In this document: positions 21,891-24,558 of the stretch, one piece after another | Position numbering within the stretch: position 1 is the stretch's first letter | Layout: each line of letters starts with the position of its first letter | Assembly: GCA_002311385.1 (NCBI GenBank) | Contig: DCAE01000128.1 | Location: 142,992-167,549, forward strand | DNA length: 24,558 nucleotides | From: Dehalococcoidia bacterium UBA1141 | Lineage (GTDB): Bacteria; Chloroflexota; Dehalococcoidia; Lucifugimonadales; UBA3495 | Direction: 5' to 3' | Notes under the pieces: generated by a model | The model's input: only the letters and a program-made list of their open reading frames with translations | Told to the model about the DNA's origin: nothing | Databases searched by the model: none | Translations under genes and position numbers: made by a program

Positions 21891-23294
21891 TCAACGGGGT
21901 TTGAAATTACGGTCTCGCTCCACGGTCCAGCCCAACTCAACTTGGCGCTCCAGGGGGACGGTGGCTGGAGATCTTCCGCCCACCGGAGACTTTCCGATTA
22001 GGTCTTGGTCTTCCAGAGATTGAACTGCTTCCTGGTTCAAACCCAGAAGCTGACCAAGAACAAGGTCGTTTTGCTCACCCAACAAGGCAGCGGGTTTGGT
22101 GATGGACAAGTCGTTTTTCGAGAGTCTCCAGCCACGACTGATGTACTCCCTGCGGCCCAATCCGGTTTCGGTCGGGTGCTCCACCGGCTCGAAGTACCCC
22201 CGAGCGCTGAAGTGAGGGTCGGCAAGTAATCCTCGAGCGTTCAGCACCGGCCCCGCCGGTATTCCCGCTTTTTGGAGAACCTCCATCACCTGATATTGGC
22301 CCTTGGTCGAAGTCCACCGGGACACAATGTCGTCCAACTGGTCCTGATTGGCCAACCTGCCCAAAGGCTCGCTGAATTGTTCGTCATTTATCTCTTCAAA
22401 TCCCTGATCTGCGCCCAAAACCTGGCTAAAGGCCAGCCAATCGGTATCGTCACGCACGGCCAGGGTGACCCACTGGTCTTCACCCTCACAGGGATAACAA
22501 CCGTGGGGAGCCATGGACTGGTGGCGGTTGCCCATGCGCTTGGTGCGGCGACCATTAAATGCGTAATCCAGCAGACCTTCGCCAGCGTAAGTTACCCCCA
22601 CCTGGTACATGGCTAGGTCAATCCAGTTTCCACGTCCGGTGCGGGCCCGGTAAATCAGGGATGCCATTATGGCGGTTAGGGCAGTCCAACTGGCCAGAAA
22701 ATCGGTGTAGGAATTCCCCATCTTGTTGGGGACGTCTTCGGGTGCCAGACCGTCTGGGCCGTCCTGCAAGTAACCCATGAACGCGCCGGTGCCGTGGGTG
22801 GGCTCCAAGGCGGACGCCATGGCGCCAAAGTTGCTCCATGGGCCGCTGTGGCCGTAGCCGGTGTTGGACACCATGATTAGGTCGGGCTTGACCGCCCGCA
22901 GGCTGGCATAGTCAAGGCCAAAGCGGGCCATCACCCTGGGCGTGAAGTTTTCCAGGACGATATCGCTGACTCGAACCAAGTCTTTCAAAACTTCTTGAGC
23001 TACCTCGGAGCGCAGGTCCAAGGTGAGGCTGGCTTTCCCTCGATTTAGGGTGTGGAATGTTCCGGACCGCTCCCAGTAAGCCTGGCCGGGTTCGTTGTCT
23101 GGAAAGGGGCCCATGATGGTACGGGTTGTGTCCATGAACTGGGTATGGTGGGTGTCGATCTTTATTACCTGAGCGCCAAAGTCGGCCAGGTTTGCCCCGG
23201 CAAAGGGCATGGCGAATACCCGGCTAAGGTCTACAACTCTTATGCCGTCCAAGGGTCGCCTTTTGAATATTTCACCATTCTTAAGTGCTGTCAT
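21891..23294 (-). CDS. Class III CoA transferase (CaiB/BaiF family)
   Basis: Transfers CoA between carboxylic acids via an aspartyl-CoA thioester, cytoplasmic. Family sequence begins PLDGIRVVDLSRVFAMPFAG (14-33), with ADFGAQVIKID, TLNRGKASLTLDL (82-94) and VRVSDIVLENFTPRVMARFG (107-126). The likely catalytic Asp198 is in MGNSYTDFLASWTAL. The C-terminal GIPAGPVLNARGLLADPHF (about 356-374) is typical. At 467 residues it is longer than the usual about 400 because of an N-terminal insertion around 55-80 and a C-terminal tail. Its start overlaps the stop of the methyltransferase gene (ATGA), so the two are translationally coupled. Acyl substrate unknown. Confidence 0.94.
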   Translation of the reverse strand: MTALKNGEIFKRRPLDGIRVVDLSRVFAMPFAGANLADFGAQVIKIDTHHTQFMDTTRTIMGPFPDNEPGQAYWERSGTFHTLNRGKASLTLDLRSEVAQEVLKDLVRVSDIVLENFTPRVMARFGLDYASLRAVKPDLIMVSNTGYGHSGPWSNFGAMASALEPTHGTGAFMGYLQDGPDGLAPEDVPNKMGNSYTDFLASWTALTAIMASLIYRARTGRGNWIDLAMYQVGVTYAGEGLLDYAFNGRRTKRMGNRHQSMAPHGCYPCEGEDQWVTLAVRDDTDWLAFSQVLGADQGFEEINDEQFSEPLGRLANQDQLDDIVSRWTSTKGQYQVMEVLQKAGIPAGPVLNARGLLADPHFSARGYFEPVEHPTETGLGRREYISRGWRLSKNDLSITKPAALLGEQNDLVLGQLLGLNQEAVQSLEDQDLIGKSPVGGRSPATVPLERQVELGWTVERDRNFKPR

Positions 23295-24400
23295 GGTCTG
23301 ATCTCATAAAGGTTATGGAACGGATTTTGTAAATGAAGGGGATTGACGCTGCTGAAGCCTGCTTGGGCGCACATGTCTTCAAGTTTTTGCGGGTAAAGTC
23401 CCAGTCTGCCCAAGCCCTCACCGTCGTTGGCCAGGGATGTTGTCATGAAGTACAGAAGGCTGAACCCGTGGAACATGGTGCCCAAGGGACCAAGATTCTC
23501 TTCCAAATCGCCTGAGCAATTTATGTCCAGGAGCAGGTAGTATCCACCAGTATTTATCGACTGGCGTATGGCGCTCAACAAACCCTGGGGGGTGGCGGCG
23601 TCGTGGACCACGTCAAATGTGGTGATAATGTCGTATTTCTGAGGAAGGCCTTGAGTCACGTCCAACTCTTGAAATTCGACTCGGTCGGCTACCCCTGCGG
23701 CTTGGGCATTGTCAGCCGCAAGTTCAATCGTTGGAGGGAAGACGTCGAAACCGGTAAATGTTGAATTTGGGAATTCCAGGGCCAGTTTGATTAAGGCCCG
23801 GCCTCGGCCACAACCTACGTCGGCAACCGATGCCCCTGCTTCCAACTTAGCCTGCACCTCTGGCATGACGGGCATCCATTCCTGCATTAGCAGGTTCTCG
23901 AACCAGCCGCCCGAGAACCTTTCCAACCCGTCCCACAGATTATCGTCGTAGGCCGATTGGTGAACACCACCGCCGTGTTGAAACGCTTGTAGCAGTTGGT
24001 CGAAAGGGCCCAACATACCCAGCAAAACCTGATATGCGCCAGCCAGGAACTTGGGGCCGCCTTCCTGGGCCAAGACCATGGCATGCTCGACTGGCAACGT
24101 AAACCGCTGACTGTCTGGGTCATACTCCAGGTAACCGGCGGCAGCCATGCCTCCCATCCATTCCCTGGCATATCGCTCATCAACACCGGCCCGTAGAGCT
24201 AGTTCTAGGCTGTTCGTCGGCGAGCCGTCGCCCATGGCTTTGAACAGGCCCAGCCGGTCTCCAATCATGGCCATCACCACGGCTGTTGTGCTGCTTATAT
24301 CTCCCAGAGCTTTACGGACAAACGCTCTTTGTTTGGCTTCCTCTATGATTGGCTGAGTGGGCACTTGTGAATCTCCAAACAGGGTTTTGGTGGACATCAT
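23291..24400 (-). CDS. SAM-dependent methyltransferase with N-terminal winged-helix region
   Basis: Class I methyltransferase of 369 residues. The SAM site is SVADVGCGRGRAL (191-203), with the acidic residue of motif II in FTGFDVF (215-221) and ITTFDVVHDAATPQGLL after it. The N-terminal 40-110 (MIGDRLGLFKAMG ... RYAREWMGGMAAAGYLEYD) resembles the dimerisation/winged-helix region of O-methyltransferase-like proteins such as the Rv2258c type. It overlaps the CoA transferase by 4 bp. The ATG-ATG start at 24400 has almost no Shine-Dalgarno; a strong GGGGGTGA lies 40 bp upstream in front of an ATG that is now out of frame because of a 17-bp tandem duplication. Substrate unknown. Confidence 0.9.
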   Translation of the reverse strand: MMSTKTLFGDSQVPTQPIIEEAKQRAFVRKALGDISSTTAVVMAMIGDRLGLFKAMGDGSPTNSLELALRAGVDERYAREWMGGMAAAGYLEYDPDSQRFTLPVEHAMVLAQEGGPKFLAGAYQVLLGMLGPFDQLLQAFQHGGGVHQSAYDDNLWDGLERFSGGWFENLLMQEWMPVMPEVQAKLEAGASVADVGCGRGRALIKLALEFPNSTFTGFDVFPPTIELAADNAQAAGVADRVEFQELDVTQGLPQKYDIITTFDVVHDAATPQGLLSAIRQSINTGGYYLLLDINCSGDLEENLGPLGTMFHGFSLLYFMTTSLANDGEGLGRLGLYPQKLEDMCAQAGFSSVNPLHLQNPFHNLYEIRP

Positions 24401-24424
24401 TCCATCTGGGCCATCATTCCATCT
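24395..24424. repeat. 13-bp repeat at 17-bp period over the methyltransferase start
   Basis: CATCATTCCATCT occurs at 24395-24407 and 24412-24424. On the minus strand each unit carries AGATGGAATGATG, so the ATGATG start is duplicated. The 17-bp period changes reading frame. Confidence 0.8.
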
Positions 24425-24441
24425 AAATGGATTTCAACCAT
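24397..24441 (-). other. 14-codon upstream ORF ending in ATGA overlap with methyltransferase start
   Basis: MVEIHLDGMMAQME then TGA. It has a good ribosome binding site (GGGGGTGA, 2 bp before the ATG) and its stop overlaps the methyltransferase start (ATGA). Deleting one 17-bp duplicate unit would fuse it in frame with MMSTKTLFG. It is either a remnant of the original N-terminus or a translational-coupling leader. Confidence 0.35.
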
Positions 24442-24454
24442 TTCACCCCCATCC

Positions 24455-24558
24455 TTACCTTGGTCCTGCGTTTTCAATCTGCTCGTCCAATACGGAAGGC
24501 GGTTCTTGGGGTACTTCCCGCTCCAACTCCCAACTGCCGTCTCCCGATGCGATAACTT
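24455..24558 (-). CDS. C-terminal fragment of an unidentified protein (5' end outside window)
   Basis: A minus-strand frame enters from the window edge and ends in TAA at 24457-24455. It reads VIASGDGSWELEREVPQEPP and ends QIENAGPR, with protein-like composition. It would be the gene upstream of the methyltransferase in the same direction. Another frame is also open here, so this is tentative and no family can be named. Confidence 0.4.
   Translation of the reverse strand, partial: VIASGDGSWELEREVPQEPPSVLDEQIENAGPR

Overview
The window (24,558 bp, roughly 50-55% G+C by eye) looks like a chromosomal segment of a free-living heterotrophic bacterium, most likely a Chloroflexota lineage (Dehalococcoidia/SAR202-like). 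That is an inference from the general flavour of the proteins: a fused gamma-alpha 2-oxoacid:ferredoxin oxidoreductase, EtfBA, CaiB-type CoA transferase, GatC-like/amidase pair, FIST protein and short palindromic repeats. No rRNA, tRNA, CRISPR array, transposase or phage gene was seen. Most genes have clear Shine-Dalgarno sequences and several pairs overlap by ATGA.

Layout. 1-4.8 kb (+ strand): the 3' part of a secreted M28 metallopeptidase with a Pro/Thr-rich linker, a FIST-domain sensor, a receptor-type amino-acid-binding protein lacking a signal peptide, and a short-chain dehydrogenase. 4.8-6.4 kb: a fumarylacetoacetase-family gene on the opposite strand, flanked by two same-orientation copies of a ~130 bp palindromic repeat. 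6.4-8.0 kb: an endonuclease III-like glycosylase and an orphan NarL-type response regulator. 8.2-11.5 kb: a cytochrome c maturation cluster, ccmA-B-C-D-E, whose CcmE has the CxxxY form of the haem-binding motif instead of HxxxY. 11.6-12.7 kb: a decayed ECF sigma factor (frameshifted) and, divergent from it, a zinc anti-sigma factor with an in-frame amber codon inside its HxxxCxxC motif; the anti-sigma reading frame is found only by reading through that stop. 12.7-15.3 kb (- strand): korAB, separated from the sigma gene by a strong bidirectional terminator. 15.8-16.6 kb: htpX. 16.9-18.8 kb: etfB-etfA. 19.1-20.0 kb: a ketopantoate reductase-like gene. 20.1-24.4 kb (- strand): a likely operon read methyltransferase, CoA transferase, GatC-like small subunit, amidase; the C-terminus of a further minus-strand gene is cut by the window end.

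How it fits together. EtfBA and KorAB are electron-transfer modules of organic-acid and acyl-CoA oxidation. FAH, SDR, CoA transferase, amidase and PanE-like proteins suggest catabolism of varied organic compounds. The Ccm genes imply c-type cytochromes, with CcmF/CcmH-type ligation functions not encoded here.

The points most worth a second look are the co-decayed sigma/anti-sigma pair, the CxxxY CcmE together with a CcmC whose WWD motif has lost its Asp, a 17-bp tandem duplication that appears to have shifted the methyltransferase start, and the wider pattern of 9-18 bp tandem duplications at gene edges.
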